Positions 9,290-17,962 of a stretch of 64,000 bases of DNA are shown in pieces. The stretch's first letter is position 1, and each line of letters opens with the position of its first letter. Source of the DNA: an uncultured Thalassolituus sp. GTDB lineage: Bacteria > Pseudomonadota > Gammaproteobacteria > Pseudomonadales > Oceanobacteraceae. Under the pieces are notes generated by a model, which saw only the letters and a program-made list of their open reading frames with translations, searched no databases and had not been told where the DNA came from. The stretch lies in contig CAJXUK010000003.1 of assembly GCA_913061435.1 (NCBI GenBank), forward strand, positions 58,279 through 122,278. The letters are read 5' to 3'. The position numbers and the translations under genes are program-made.

Positions 9290-9312
9290 TTATCCACAGA
9301 TTCTGTGGGTAA
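9290..9312. promoter_or_regulatory. Inverted pair of DnaA boxes
   Basis: A consensus DnaA box TTATCCACA (plus strand, 9290-9298) faces a one-mismatch box TTACCCACA (minus strand, 9304-9312), forming an imperfect 23-bp palindrome. Binding by DnaA is inferred from the motif. Confidence 0.5.
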
Positions 9313-9406
9313 GCGAAAAAACTCTATATTCATGCGGGTTTGAGCGCACTTCTTGTTGCTAACAAGGTTTAATTCAGTCTGTTAACAAGTCGTTATTGGT
9401 ATTTTT

Positions 9407-10222
9407 TTATTCATTTTCGTCTAAACATTCAGATTCTACTGGTGGTAATTCACGACATTGTTCATCCGCCAAAAGTTGCTCGGTGGCGGCTAATAACGAT
9501 GGCGGTAAACTGGATAACCAATCAAAACGTTCTAACAAGCCTTTCATTGGTTTATCCAACCCAGCAAATAAATTAATTGGCTCATTAGTGTACGGGTGAA
9601 TAAAGCTCAGTTGCCAAGCGTGCAGTAATAAACGCCCTGCATCAAAGTGATCACGAAAATAGCGACTGTGGCGACCTTTGCCATAGCGTGCATCACCAAT
9701 GATTGGGTGACTAATATGTTTTAGGTGTCGGCGAATTTGGTGTTTGCGGCCAGTTTTTGGCATGACTTCTACCAACGAATAGCGCGACTGAGGGTATTTA
9801 TCAATTTCTACGTCAATTTCGACTGTCGCCAGCGTTATAAAATCGGTAATAGCTTCTTGTGCGGGTTTTACATATTCGTTCTTTGCGTATTTATCAACTG
9901 GTGGCACCATGGCGTAGTCTAGGTGTAGGGTTTTTGGCATGTAGCCTCGGGTTACTGCTAGGTAGCGTTTTTCAACATCGCGTTGACGCCATTGTTCGAC
10001 CATTAAGCTGGCTGTTTCTGAGTTTAAGGCAAATAACAAAACCCCAGAAGTCGGTTTATCTAAGCGGTGAACCGGATACACTCTTTGTCCAAGTTGGTTG
10101 CGAAGCAACTGCAAAGCAAATAACGTTTCACGACTGTCGATTTCACTGCGGTGAACCAATAATCCAGAAGGCTTATTGATAGCGACTAGATTTTCATCTA
10201 GGTATAATATTTCCAGTTTCAT
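9407..10222 (-). CDS. truC: tRNA pseudouridine65 synthase TruC
   Basis: 271-residue RluA-family pseudouridine synthase. The catalytic Asp is in YPVHRLDKPTSGVLLFA near residue 55. MPKTGRKHQIRRHLKHISHPIIGD is the second conserved block (around 155-178, in two halves). Its N-terminus (LDENLVAINKPSGLLVHRS) and length fit TruC, which modifies U65 of tRNAs, better than RluA/C/D, which are longer or carry an S4 domain. It is transcribed alone. Confidence 0.8.
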   Translation of the reverse strand: MKLEILYLDENLVAINKPSGLLVHRSEIDSRETLFALQLLRNQLGQRVYPVHRLDKPTSGVLLFALNSETASLMVEQWRQRDVEKRYLAVTRGYMPKTLHLDYAMVPPVDKYAKNEYVKPAQEAITDFITLATVEIDVEIDKYPQSRYSLVEVMPKTGRKHQIRRHLKHISHPIIGDARYGKGRHSRYFRDHFDAGRLLLHAWQLSFIHPYTNEPINLFAGLDKPMKGLLERFDWLSSLPPSLLAATEQLLADEQCRELPPVESECLDENE

Positions 10223-10332
10223 TTGTGGTCTAAATACATAAGAATAGTGACAAAATTATAACAACTTTGTCGTCATTCAGCAGATTTAATCCACAGTTCG
10301 CTCATTGTTATTTGGTATCCTTACTAAGTATT

Positions 10333-10368
10333 GTTGTTAGAATCGTTGTTAGTAGCGTTGTTAAGTTC
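10333..10368. repeat. Imperfect 12-bp tandem repeat, three copies
   Basis: Three units beginning GTTGTT (GTTGTTAGAATC, GTTGTTAGTAGC, GTTGTTAAGTTC). They lie 26 bp before the start of the royal-jelly-type gene. Confidence 0.7.
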
Positions 10369-10393
10369 ACCGTCTCTCGATTTGAGGTTAAAC

Positions 10394-11563
10394 ATGTTTT
10401 TTGTTGGTTTAAAACGAACCCTATTCATCTTGATTATTGTTTTTATCGCTTTTGTTAGTTTGTTGCGTTACGGCTACGTTGAGAGCGCTGCTTTTCCCGA
10501 TCGAAGTGCCATGCCCATACTTGCAAGTACCGAGTTAGAAGTGGTCGCAGAATTAGCTTTGCCGCCGGGTAATATTGCGGTGGCCGATAACTCAGATGTC
10601 TACTTTACGTTTCACCCAGAAGCTAAACCCCGCATCAATGTTGCGCGCTTGGTCAACGGCCAAGCTCAACCATTTCCATCTTTAGCATGGCAGCCCGGTG
10701 GGGCAGAAGCTATGGCGTTTAACGAAGTGCTATCGATCCGAATCGATAATCAACAAAGATTGTGGGCATTAGATAATGGCAAGCATGGTTTAGAGCGTGT
10801 TCGTTTATTAGCATTTGATTTAAACCAAGGAAAGTTGGTTGACCGTTTTACCTTTTCGCGCGCTGAGTTTGCACTGGGTTCTCATGCAAATGATTTTCAA
10901 ATTAGCAAAGACGGTCGCTACATCATTATTAGCGACGCCAGTCTATTGGCTAAAACTCCTGCCATTATTATTTATGATACAAAGTTAAAAACGGCAAGAC
11001 GTGTATTAGACCAGCACAAATCAGTATTAGCAGGCTCCTTTGAACCGGTTGTGCAAGGAATACCAATGACTCTGTTTGGGGTATTTACTGTTAATCCAGG
11101 TGTTGATGGTTTGGTATTAGATGCCAATGATGAATATTTATATTATGCCAGCGTCAGTGCAGATAAGCTTTATAGAGTTCCTTTAGCGGCATTGATTAAC
11201 CAGGATTTATCAGCGGTTGAGTTGGCTACGCAAGTTGAAGTTGTCGGCGAAAAGACCATGACCGATGGTATGGCAATGGATGCCGCCGGAAATGTCTATT
11301 TATCGGATATTGAAAACTCGGCCATTGTTCGCCTCAATCCGCAAGGCCAGCTGGAAACTTTATTAAAATCAATCACCCTACGTTGGCCAGATGGTTTTAG
11401 TAATGGGCCGGATAATTATTTGTACTTTACGGCTTCTAGTCTGCATGAAGTTTTAGGAAAAAGTACCGATTACATTACCCAGCAGGGGCCCTATCAAATA
11501 TATCGCTTTAAATTACCAAATAATGATCTGCTAAACGAAAATCAAGATAATGGTGATTTATGA
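10394..11563 (+). CDS. Major royal jelly/yellow-family beta-propeller protein
   Basis: 389 residues with an N-terminal hydrophobic anchor or signal (MFFVGLKRTLFILIIVFIAF). The rest matches the MRJP/yellow pattern: RLWALDNGKHGLE, LLAFDLNQGKLV, ANDFQISKDGRYIIISDAS, ARRVLDQHKSV, TDGMAMDAAGNVYLSDIENSA. Such proteins are six-bladed propellers related to lactonases; bacterial functions are mostly unknown. The ATG at 10394 follows GAGG, so the longer frame from 10331 was rejected. It overlaps the next gene by 4 bp (ATGA), so the two are translationally coupled. Confidence 0.8.
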   Translation: MFFVGLKRTLFILIIVFIAFVSLLRYGYVESAAFPDRSAMPILASTELEVVAELALPPGNIAVADNSDVYFTFHPEAKPRINVARLVNGQAQPFPSLAWQPGGAEAMAFNEVLSIRIDNQQRLWALDNGKHGLERVRLLAFDLNQGKLVDRFTFSRAEFALGSHANDFQISKDGRYIIISDASLLAKTPAIIIYDTKLKTARRVLDQHKSVLAGSFEPVVQGIPMTLFGVFTVNPGVDGLVLDANDEYLYYASVSADKLYRVPLAALINQDLSAVELATQVEVVGEKTMTDGMAMDAAGNVYLSDIENSAIVRLNPQGQLETLLKSITLRWPDGFSNGPDNYLYFTASSLHEVLGKSTDYITQQGPYQIYRFKLPNNDLLNENQDNGDL

Positions 11564-11895
11564 AGTGTGTTTACCAGGCTGCGGATGTGTTAGAGGCTCA
11601 TGTGATTCAAGGTTTATTAGAGCAGCATCGTATCAGCTCATTTATTGAGGGTGAGTATTTAATGGGCGCGGCAGGAGGATTACCCGCAAGTCATGATATT
11701 CGTATTTTGGTAAACGATGACGATTGGGAGCAGGGCGTTTCCTTGATGCAAGAATACGAACAAACCAACCGACCTTTAACCCAGCAAGCCCCCGTTGCTG
11801 AAGGTGGTATGCCGAGAAATGGCAATGGCTTATTAATCGCTATGGGTTTGATGGTATTAATGATTTTAATCGAAGCGCTAAGGTACTTTTTGTAA
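11560..11895 (+). CDS. DUF2007-type small membrane protein
   Basis: 111 residues. The N-terminal part (MKCVYQAADVLEAHVIQGLL, then HDIRILVNDDDWEQGVSLM) matches the DUF2007 'putative signal transducing' family, which has a ferredoxin-like, GlnB-resembling fold. One C-terminal transmembrane helix (residues 90-110) anchors it. Its start overlaps the stop of the propeller gene, implying coupled expression. The ligand or partner is unknown. Confidence 0.75.
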   Translation: MKCVYQAADVLEAHVIQGLLEQHRISSFIEGEYLMGAAGGLPASHDIRILVNDDDWEQGVSLMQEYEQTNRPLTQQAPVAEGGMPRNGNGLLIAMGLMVLMILIEALRYFL

Positions 11896-11934
11896 CAATA
11901 ACAATAACAATAACAATAACAATAACAGTAACAG
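11893..11934. repeat. Hexanucleotide repeat (TAACAA), seven units
   Basis: Five perfect TAACAA units then two TAACAG units. The first unit is the stop codon of the preceding gene, and the array ends 19 bp before the ATG of the next one, clear of its ribosome binding site. Arrays of this kind can change length by slippage. Confidence 0.9.
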
Positions 11935-11953
11935 TTGATCACAAGGATATAGA

Positions 11954-14900
11954 ATGAGCTGGCTTATTAACCCTAAGCGGGTTGTGAATGTACGATTTTT
12001 GTTAGTGATCTTTGCTTGGTTAATTGTATCTGTGAACCATGTGCAAGCTAATTTTGCTGCATGGGACGAGAGCCAAGCCACTGACTCGGTTAGTGAATGG
12101 CTAACCAAAGAAAGCAATCACTTCACTATTACTTATCCGCAAGCAAACACGGCCATGGCAAACAAAGCACTGAACATTGCCGAGCGTGTGCACAACGAAC
12201 TGTTCCCTTTTTTTAAAACCGAATTAAATGAAAAAACTCACATGGTGCTGGTGGATGATTTTGATGTGTCTAACGGCTGGGCAACTTTTTATCCCTATGC
12301 TCAGATACGTTTGTTTAGTAGCCCGCCGGATACTGTTTCTGGTTTAGAAGTTAATGACGATTGGCTACACACTTTAATACGCCATGAATACGTTCATATT
12401 TTACATTTAGAAATGTCGCGGGGCGCACCAAAAGACATCAGAAAAATATTTGGGCGTGTGCCTGTTTTATTTCCTCATGCGATCACTCCATCTTTTATGC
12501 TAGAGGGGTTGGCTACGTATTTAGAAACCAATGACGAATTAGGCTATGGGCGTTTACAAGGATCGTATTACGCCATGCAAATGCGTACCGAAGTTGCTGA
12601 GCAACGCTTGAAAAGTTTATCTGATGTGTCTGCACCATTGCGGAATCTGCCTTTAGGTATGCAGTATTTGTATGGCAGTTACTTTTTTAAATACTTAGCG
12701 GACACCTATGGCGAGCAATTTATTCAAATGTACCTATACCATTACGCAGGTCATATATTACCGGCAGTCAAACAAAATGCGACGCTAGAAGCCGTAATAG
12801 GCAAAGGTTTTGATCAAGTATGGCCAGAGTATTTAACTTGGTTACAGCAGCAATTTGCTGGCCCAATTAAAGCATTGACCGAACCGCAGTCAGCTGCAAT
12901 AGCGGGGCGAGTGTCAGGGCAAGCGCTCAACTTAGATTTAGGCTTATTTAAAGACGCAGTGAGTAGCCAAGGAAATCGTTTTTATTACCTTTATAACAAC
13001 GCCGAAGATACACCTGAATTAAGACTTTATCAGCCGGCTGCTGACCTTTCATCAACGCCAGTTCGCAGTGTTACTGAAATGAGTGATGTTTTGTCTTTTG
13101 ATGTTAATCAGCAACAAGAGATAGTAGCCAGTCGACTCATAAGTTGGGCCGATGGACGGAGCTGGACCGACCTCGTTATTTTAGCAAATGATAAAAACGC
13201 CACAGAAAAGTTAATTACTCACAAATCCCGGCTGCGCAATGTACACTGGTTAAATAACGAATTAATGATTGCCAGCCGTAAAGTTAATGGTATTAGCGAA
13301 TGGCTGCTGATAAATAAGCAAGGGGATATGTCTACCTTATGGCGAGGGGAAGATGACACGACTGTTATTGGTGATTTTGATACTGGGCCCATCTCATTAA
13401 ATAAAAGCACTGATGATAAAAACTTGTATCTAGTCGCTGCTATCAAGCGTGCTAATCAAGGCTGGAATTTAGAACGAATCGATTTACACAGGCAAAACGA
13501 TGAGCGCAGCCAGCAAGGCCAACAGTATTCCACAATCAGCAACTGGCAACCTCTCACCCAAACCAAAGCCATTGAAAATAGCCCCCAGGTTTTGGCTAAT
13601 GGTGATGTGATTTATAGTGCAGATTATGATGGTGTTTATAATATTTATCGCTTAAACCCGCAAACACAATCGATTACACAGCTTACCGATATGTTAACAG
13701 GAGCCTTTACTCCGCGTTTATTAGACGATGAGCGGACATTAATTTTTCAAGCTTATCGTGCTGATGGTTTTGAGTATCGTTCTTTGGATCTTACCCATTC
13801 AGCGGCTAAGCAACCGTTGCCAACGTTTAACCATAGTAGCCAGCAGGGGCGTTATAATTATCCTAATCCGTTTAGCCTCGATGTCGATAAAACCCCTGCT
13901 AAGGCTTACTCTCCATGGTCAAGTTTGTTACCTCGCTGGTGGCTGCCGTATTATAACTCGACACCCGAAGCCACTCAGTTGGGGTTAGTAACCGGTGGTA
14001 GCGATTTATTGGCGCGCCATAATTATGATCTGTCTTTTAGTATTGATGGGCAAAATGAATTAAGCGATTTAAGTGTCTCGTACCGTTACGACAATCGTTA
14101 TCAATTGGGGTTTGAGCGCAGCCATGAATACATTAATATTAATGACGATGATCAGCCAGATTATATTATTGAGCAAGATCGCTGGCTGTTGGCACGTCAT
14201 TATTTGGCAAACGATTTACTTGCTTACCCGCAAGAAAACCCACTAGCGCTTCATGCTGGGATTATTGTTGAGCGTGAAAGCAGTGTCAGTCGTAAAGACT
14301 TATTACCCGTTTTTTGTATAGATAATCTAGGTGATTTGCACAAAGCCTGTGAAAAAACATTATTAGGGTTAGCCTTGTCGTTTGATACTCGCGAAGGGTA
14401 CTTTAATAGTCCTGGTGTTTCTGCAGGGCGTTATGTTGATCTGGTGTATGAAAGTAACGATGCTTTAACAGGTATTTCCGATAGCGATTACCGTGGTGGT
14501 ATTTTACAAGGGCAGTGGCAAGAGTATTTTGATTTACCCGGCAGGCGTTCGCTATCGTGGCAGTTATTGGCAGCGAAGGCCGATGCTAAAAGTGAGCAAA
14601 TTACTCTAGGCGGTGATAACCGCTTAGCCGAATTAACCTTGTTTGGTCGTGATGATTTTGCTTTGCGCGGCTATCCTGCCTCTGTGCAAGGCGGTAATTA
14701 TGTTCATATCCAGCGCTTTAACTACAACCAATGGCTTGCCAGAATTGATAAAGGTTGGGGTATATGGCCGATTGCTGCTGGGGATGTTTCAACCGATATT
14801 TACATCGATTACGGCAGCGCTTGGCACGACAATAATACTGCCAATTATTTAACCGGTGTGGGTATCGATCTGAACATAGAAGTGTTGGCGTTTTATAATC

Positions 14901-14992
14901 TTATGTTGCCCATGCGCTTGAGTGTCGCCCGTGGACTAGACAGCGCACTGGGCGAAACTCGTATTGGCTTAGGTATCAGCTTACCTTACTAA
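11954..14992 (+). CDS. Exported metallopeptidase-like / TolB-type propeller / outer-membrane barrel protein
   Basis: 1012 residues. Signal peptide at 1-32 (ending NHVQA). A gluzincin-like peptidase domain follows, with HEYVH at 144-148 and a probable third zinc ligand Glu184 in LEGLATYLE. The middle part (about 310-650) has TolB/PD40-like blades (YSADYDGVYNIYRLNPQT). The last ~300 residues look like a 16-strand-type outer-membrane barrel: FALRGYPASVQGGNYVH resembles the Omp85 motif region, and the chain ends in an aromatic residue (ISLPY). I infer an outer-membrane protein with a periplasmic protease and propeller. The substrate is unknown, and proteolytic activity is inferred from the zinc motif. 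Confidence 0.7.
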   Translation: MSWLINPKRVVNVRFLLVIFAWLIVSVNHVQANFAAWDESQATDSVSEWLTKESNHFTITYPQANTAMANKALNIAERVHNELFPFFKTELNEKTHMVLVDDFDVSNGWATFYPYAQIRLFSSPPDTVSGLEVNDDWLHTLIRHEYVHILHLEMSRGAPKDIRKIFGRVPVLFPHAITPSFMLEGLATYLETNDELGYGRLQGSYYAMQMRTEVAEQRLKSLSDVSAPLRNLPLGMQYLYGSYFFKYLADTYGEQFIQMYLYHYAGHILPAVKQNATLEAVIGKGFDQVWPEYLTWLQQQFAGPIKALTEPQSAAIAGRVSGQALNLDLGLFKDAVSSQGNRFYYLYNNAEDTPELRLYQPAADLSSTPVRSVTEMSDVLSFDVNQQQEIVASRLISWADGRSWTDLVILANDKNATEKLITHKSRLRNVHWLNNELMIASRKVNGISEWLLINKQGDMSTLWRGEDDTTVIGDFDTGPISLNKSTDDKNLYLVAAIKRANQGWNLERIDLHRQNDERSQQGQQYSTISNWQPLTQTKAIENSPQVLANGDVIYSADYDGVYNIYRLNPQTQSITQLTDMLTGAFTPRLLDDERTLIFQAYRADGFEYRSLDLTHSAAKQPLPTFNHSSQQGRYNYPNPFSLDVDKTPAKAYSPWSSLLPRWWLPYYNSTPEATQLGLVTGGSDLLARHNYDLSFSIDGQNELSDLSVSYRYDNRYQLGFERSHEYININDDDQPDYIIEQDRWLLARHYLANDLLAYPQENPLALHAGIIVERESSVSRKDLLPVFCIDNLGDLHKACEKTLLGLALSFDTREGYFNSPGVSAGRYVDLVYESNDALTGISDSDYRGGILQGQWQEYFDLPGRRSLSWQLLAAKADAKSEQITLGGDNRLAELTLFGRDDFALRGYPASVQGGNYVHIQRFNYNQWLARIDKGWGIWPIAAGDVSTDIYIDYGSAWHDNNTANYLTGVGIDLNIEVLAFYNLMLPMRLSVARGLDSALGETRIGLGISLPY

Positions 14993-15037
14993 TTTAACTT
15001 ACTAATTTAACTTACTAATTTAACTTGCTAGTTTTAC
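14986..15037. repeat. 13-bp tandem repeat across a stop codon
   Basis: Three perfect units of TTACTAATTTAAC and a fourth, degenerate one (TTGCTAGTTTTAC). The first unit contains the last codons and the TAA stop of the large barrel protein gene. Confidence 0.9.
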
Positions 15038-15057
15038 ATTGCTAGCTTACTAAGTGA

Positions 15058-15864
15058 TCACTTTTTGTTTTGAGCATTGAGTAAGGCTTTTAACTCTCGG
15101 ATTTCTTTGGCGAGATCGTCCATAGAAATCCTGCCTTCGGCTTCATCTTTGGCGGCGCGAACTTTGGCATTTTCTTCTTCTAATACGTTTACCACAATAC
15201 CAATAACCATGTTTAAAAACGCAAATGCAGTTAAGAAAATAAAGGTTAAATAAAATATCCAACTCAGTGGATAGACTGCCATTGTTTCGTACATAACGTC
15301 GGTCCAATCTTCAAACGTCATAACACGAAATAAGGTTAATAAAGATATGGAAATATCACCCCATAAAACCGGATTGATATTGGCAAAAAAAGTTGCACCG
15401 ACAGCAGCGTAAATATAAAAAATAATAAACATGAGCAGCAAAACATAGCCAAACTGTGGCAAAGCACTGACCAGTGAGTTGAGCAGTAGGCGTAATTCGG
15501 GGATGATCGAGACCATTCGCAACACCCTAAATATACGTACTAAACGTCCTATTAATGCCATTTCGCTGTCTTCGATGGGGATCAAGCTAATGACTACAAT
15601 AAGAGTATCGAAAACGTTCCAGCCATTATGAAAAAACCGTTTTTTATTTTCTTCTGCAATAAAGCGAATCACAATTTCAAATAAAAATATGACGGTAATC
15701 GACAAATCTAACCAGCGCACCAGTTGCATTATCTCTGCTGGTATCGGGTAGGTTTTTGCACCAATTAATAATGCCGATAAGACAATAATAGTGACGACAA
15801 ACAGTTCAAAAATTTTGTTATTTCGTAAACGAATAGAGGCATCTTGGATTTTAGCAATATTCAT
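15058..15864 (-). CDS. Voltage-gated cation channel, NaChBac-like
   Basis: 268 residues with six transmembrane helices. S4 carries four arginines at three-residue spacing (R107, R110, R113, R116 in GRLVRIFRVLRMV). The pore filter is T183-FEDWT-D189. The C-terminal end (MDDLAKEIRELKALLNAQ) is a probable coiled coil that would hold the tetramer together. Bacterial homologues are homotetrameric sodium channels with the filter TLESWS; here two extra acidic residues (Asp186, Asp189) are present, which suggests calcium permeability. It is transcribed alone. Channel class is confident, ion selectivity is inference. Confidence 0.85.
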   Translation of the reverse strand: MNIAKIQDASIRLRNNKIFELFVVTIIVLSALLIGAKTYPIPAEIMQLVRWLDLSITVIFLFEIVIRFIAEENKKRFFHNGWNVFDTLIVVISLIPIEDSEMALIGRLVRIFRVLRMVSIIPELRLLLNSLVSALPQFGYVLLLMFIIFYIYAAVGATFFANINPVLWGDISISLLTLFRVMTFEDWTDVMYETMAVYPLSWIFYLTFIFLTAFAFLNMVIGIVVNVLEEENAKVRAAKDEAEGRISMDDLAKEIRELKALLNAQNKK

Positions 15865-15923
15865 GATGGTTGATGCTTTATAAAGTTGTGATAAGAGTAA
15901 AAATAAACCATTTTTAAATTAGA

Positions 15924-16493
15924 TTATTGTTTCTTTAAAAAAGCACTCACGAGCACAATACGGGTGCCATTCACACGGCCTTCAACATGCAAAGGATTGT
16001 CGGTTAGAGAAATTCCTTTTACCATAGTGCCACGCTTAGCGGTAAAGTTAGCACCTTTTACCACAAGGTCTTTAATAAGAGTAACATTATCACCAGCAGC
16101 TAGTGCAGCACCGTTGCTGTCGCGGGTTGTTTCTGCACTAAAATCAACCATGCCGGCCTCTGCCCATTTTTGCACGTCTTCTTCAAAGTACATCATATCT
16201 ACTAGGTCTTGTGCCCAGTCTTCACCCTTGGCTTTTAAGGTTTTTAGTTGACGCCAAGCCATTACTTGCACTGGAATTTCTTGGCTCCACATACTTTCGT
16301 TTAGACAACGCCAATGATTGCCGTCAATGGTATCTGGGTTGTTGATTTGGTCTGTGCAAGTTGGACAAAGCATTACACTTTGAGCAACACTGCCATCACT
16401 CGGTGCTACTTCAAATTTTGCAATCGGGCTATCAGCACTGCACAGTTCACATTGATTACCACAGCGGGCTAATAGCGTATTTTCAGTTGTCAT
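15924..16493 (-). CDS. PhnA-domain zinc-ribbon protein (YjdM-like)
   Basis: 189 residues. An N-terminal zinc ribbon (CGNQCELC near 11-18 and CPTC near 43) is followed by a PhnA domain at the C-terminus (DSNGAALAAGDNVTLIKDL then VKGANFTAKRGTMVKGI). The family is named after E. coli PhnA, but a role in phosphonate use is not established for most members and no phn genes are nearby. The start at 16493 (MTTENT) has GAGG upstream; the longer frame to 16541 was rejected. Confidence 0.8.
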   Translation of the reverse strand: MTTENTLLARCGNQCELCSADSPIAKFEVAPSDGSVAQSVMLCPTCTDQINNPDTIDGNHWRCLNESMWSQEIPVQVMAWRQLKTLKAKGEDWAQDLVDMMYFEEDVQKWAEAGMVDFSAETTRDSNGAALAAGDNVTLIKDLVVKGANFTAKRGTMVKGISLTDNPLHVEGRVNGTRIVLVSAFLKKQ

Positions 16494-16571
16494 TATAAAA
16501 ACCTCAAAAATTATGGCGGTATTATGCCAGCTGTTAAGCAATAGTAGTAGTGAGAGATAGCCCGTTAGCTT

Positions 16572-17825
16572 TTACTCGTTTTGCACTATGTTAGGTTCGT
16601 CTAAAACTGACTCAAAGGCTTTAAGTCGTTTGTAGACAGATAGTAGTTCGACAATGGTTGTCCATGAGTTGACCAAGTACTGAAACGAGTTACTGACCTG
16701 GCCAAAGGCGGTGAGAATCTGTTGCAGAACGCCAAAGGTAATTGCGCCAACAGCAATGGTTGGTACTAATAAGACAAAGACAAAAATATTATCGGCTTGT
16801 AAATACAAGCTACGAGCGACGTTAAAATACATGTAGTGAAAATACAGGCGAAAATAGTTTTTACGCACGTTGTTAAATAATTCGTTTAGCTTTATGGGTT
16901 GTGCTCTATCTTTATCGTCTTCACCGTATACCAGTTCCTTACGAAACGCGGCTTCTACCTTTTGATTGTTAAACTCTAGTCCAGGCAATTTAATACCGAC
17001 CAAAGCCAAAATACCGGTACCAAAAACAGACCAAAATAAGGCCGCATAAAATAATGGGTGAGCAATTTCACCCACAATGGGTAACTCTGATACATATTCC
17101 GATAACACCCAAAGTACGGGTAAGAATGCGAATAAAGTCATAACCGCTTCCACTAAAGACACCCCTAATCCTTCCATGATAGAAGCAAAGCGCATAGTGT
17201 CTTCTTGAATACGTTGCGAAGCTCCTTCCACTTTTCTTAGTTTCATCCAGTGTGCGGTGTAATACTCATTCATCGCAGTACGCCAGCGAAAGATGAAGTG
17301 GCTCACCAAAAAGCGCGTGGTTACATAAATAATAATGGCTAGAAAAGCGATTTCGGCAAATAAAATTATTAAATCAAATAACTGACCACTGGCAAGATTG
17401 ACTTTTTGCTCACTCAGGGCCGCAGGATCGGCATTAGCGTCGGTGGATTTTAGCAGTGATTGCACAAGATCAAAAAATGGACGTCGCCAGTTATTGATCG
17501 CTACCGAGACCTGCACCGAATAATAAGTCGAAAACAAGATTGCCGATGACCCTACAATCGACCACCACTGCCATTTATGTGGCGAGATTTTAAACCACGT
17601 AAACGCAAATAAGGCGGTGCATAAAAAATAGAAACCATAAAACAGCAAAAAAGAATCGGTTACAAAGTGCCCAAGCCCAATCACCGGGGTTGAATCTGAT
17701 AAATCCAACCCAACCATCGTCGCCATTTGCTGATTAAAGCTATACCAAATAGCAGAAGTTAAGCCGGAAAAAACAACCACTGATAAGAAAAATAATCGCG
17801 GATTGGGGAAAAACGATTTAAACAT
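16572..17825 (-). CDS. sbmA: SbmA/BacA-family peptide transporter
   Basis: 417 residues starting [21 protein letters not shown], with six or more membrane helices. SbmA signatures include [39 protein letters not shown] (in two blocks around 185-212) and [10 protein letters not shown] at the end. SbmA is a proton-driven inner-membrane homodimer that imports glycopeptide, microcin and proline-rich antimicrobial peptides; it has ABC-exporter-like helices but no ATPase domain, as here. It is isolated between PhnA-type and SDR genes. Confidence 0.9.
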   Translation of the reverse strand: MFKSFFPNPRLFFLSVVVFSGLTSAIWYSFNQQMATMVGLDLSDSTPVIGLGHFVTDSFLLFYGFYFLCTALFAFTWFKISPHKWQWWSIVGSSAILFSTYYSVQVSVAINNWRRPFFDLVQSLLKSTDANADPAALSEQKVNLASGQLFDLIILFAEIAFLAIIIYVTTRFLVSHFIFRWRTAMNEYYTAHWMKLRKVEGASQRIQEDTMRFASIMEGLGVSLVEAVMTLFAFLPVLWVLSEYVSELPIVGEIAHPLFYAALFWSVFGTGILALVGIKLPGLEFNNQKVEAAFRKELVYGEDDKDRAQPIKLNELFNNVRKNYFRLYFHYMYFNVARSLYLQADNIFVFVLLVPTIAVGAITFGVLQQILTAFGQVSNSFQYLVNSWTTIVELLSVYKRLKAFESVLDEPNIVQNE

Positions 17826-17962
17826 AGGGGTAGAAAATCCATTGTGAGCTGGTTTTTAGCCAGTCTTTATAATTATTAGGGCAAGCATTATATTTAATAA
17901 TTGAAACTAATGATTGTAGAGTCGTTGGTGTTAATTAAGTTCTTTAAGCGTTTGTTAAAAAG

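Larger units (their letters stand above)
8996..9406. other. 411-bp AT-rich intergenic region with DnaA-box-like sites
   Basis: No coding frame is supported here. Contents: a terminator-like palindrome (9060-9094); DnaA-box-like 9-mers at 9022-9031 (TTGTGCACAA), 9103-9111 (TTACCCACA), 9290-9298 (TTATCCACA, perfect) and 9304-9312 (TTACCCACA on the minus strand); a very AT-rich middle (9130-9235); and a GC-rich nested hairpin at 9235-9270 (GGGCATTTGCCC core). It separates a LysR gene from the convergent truC gene. Confidence 0.6.
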
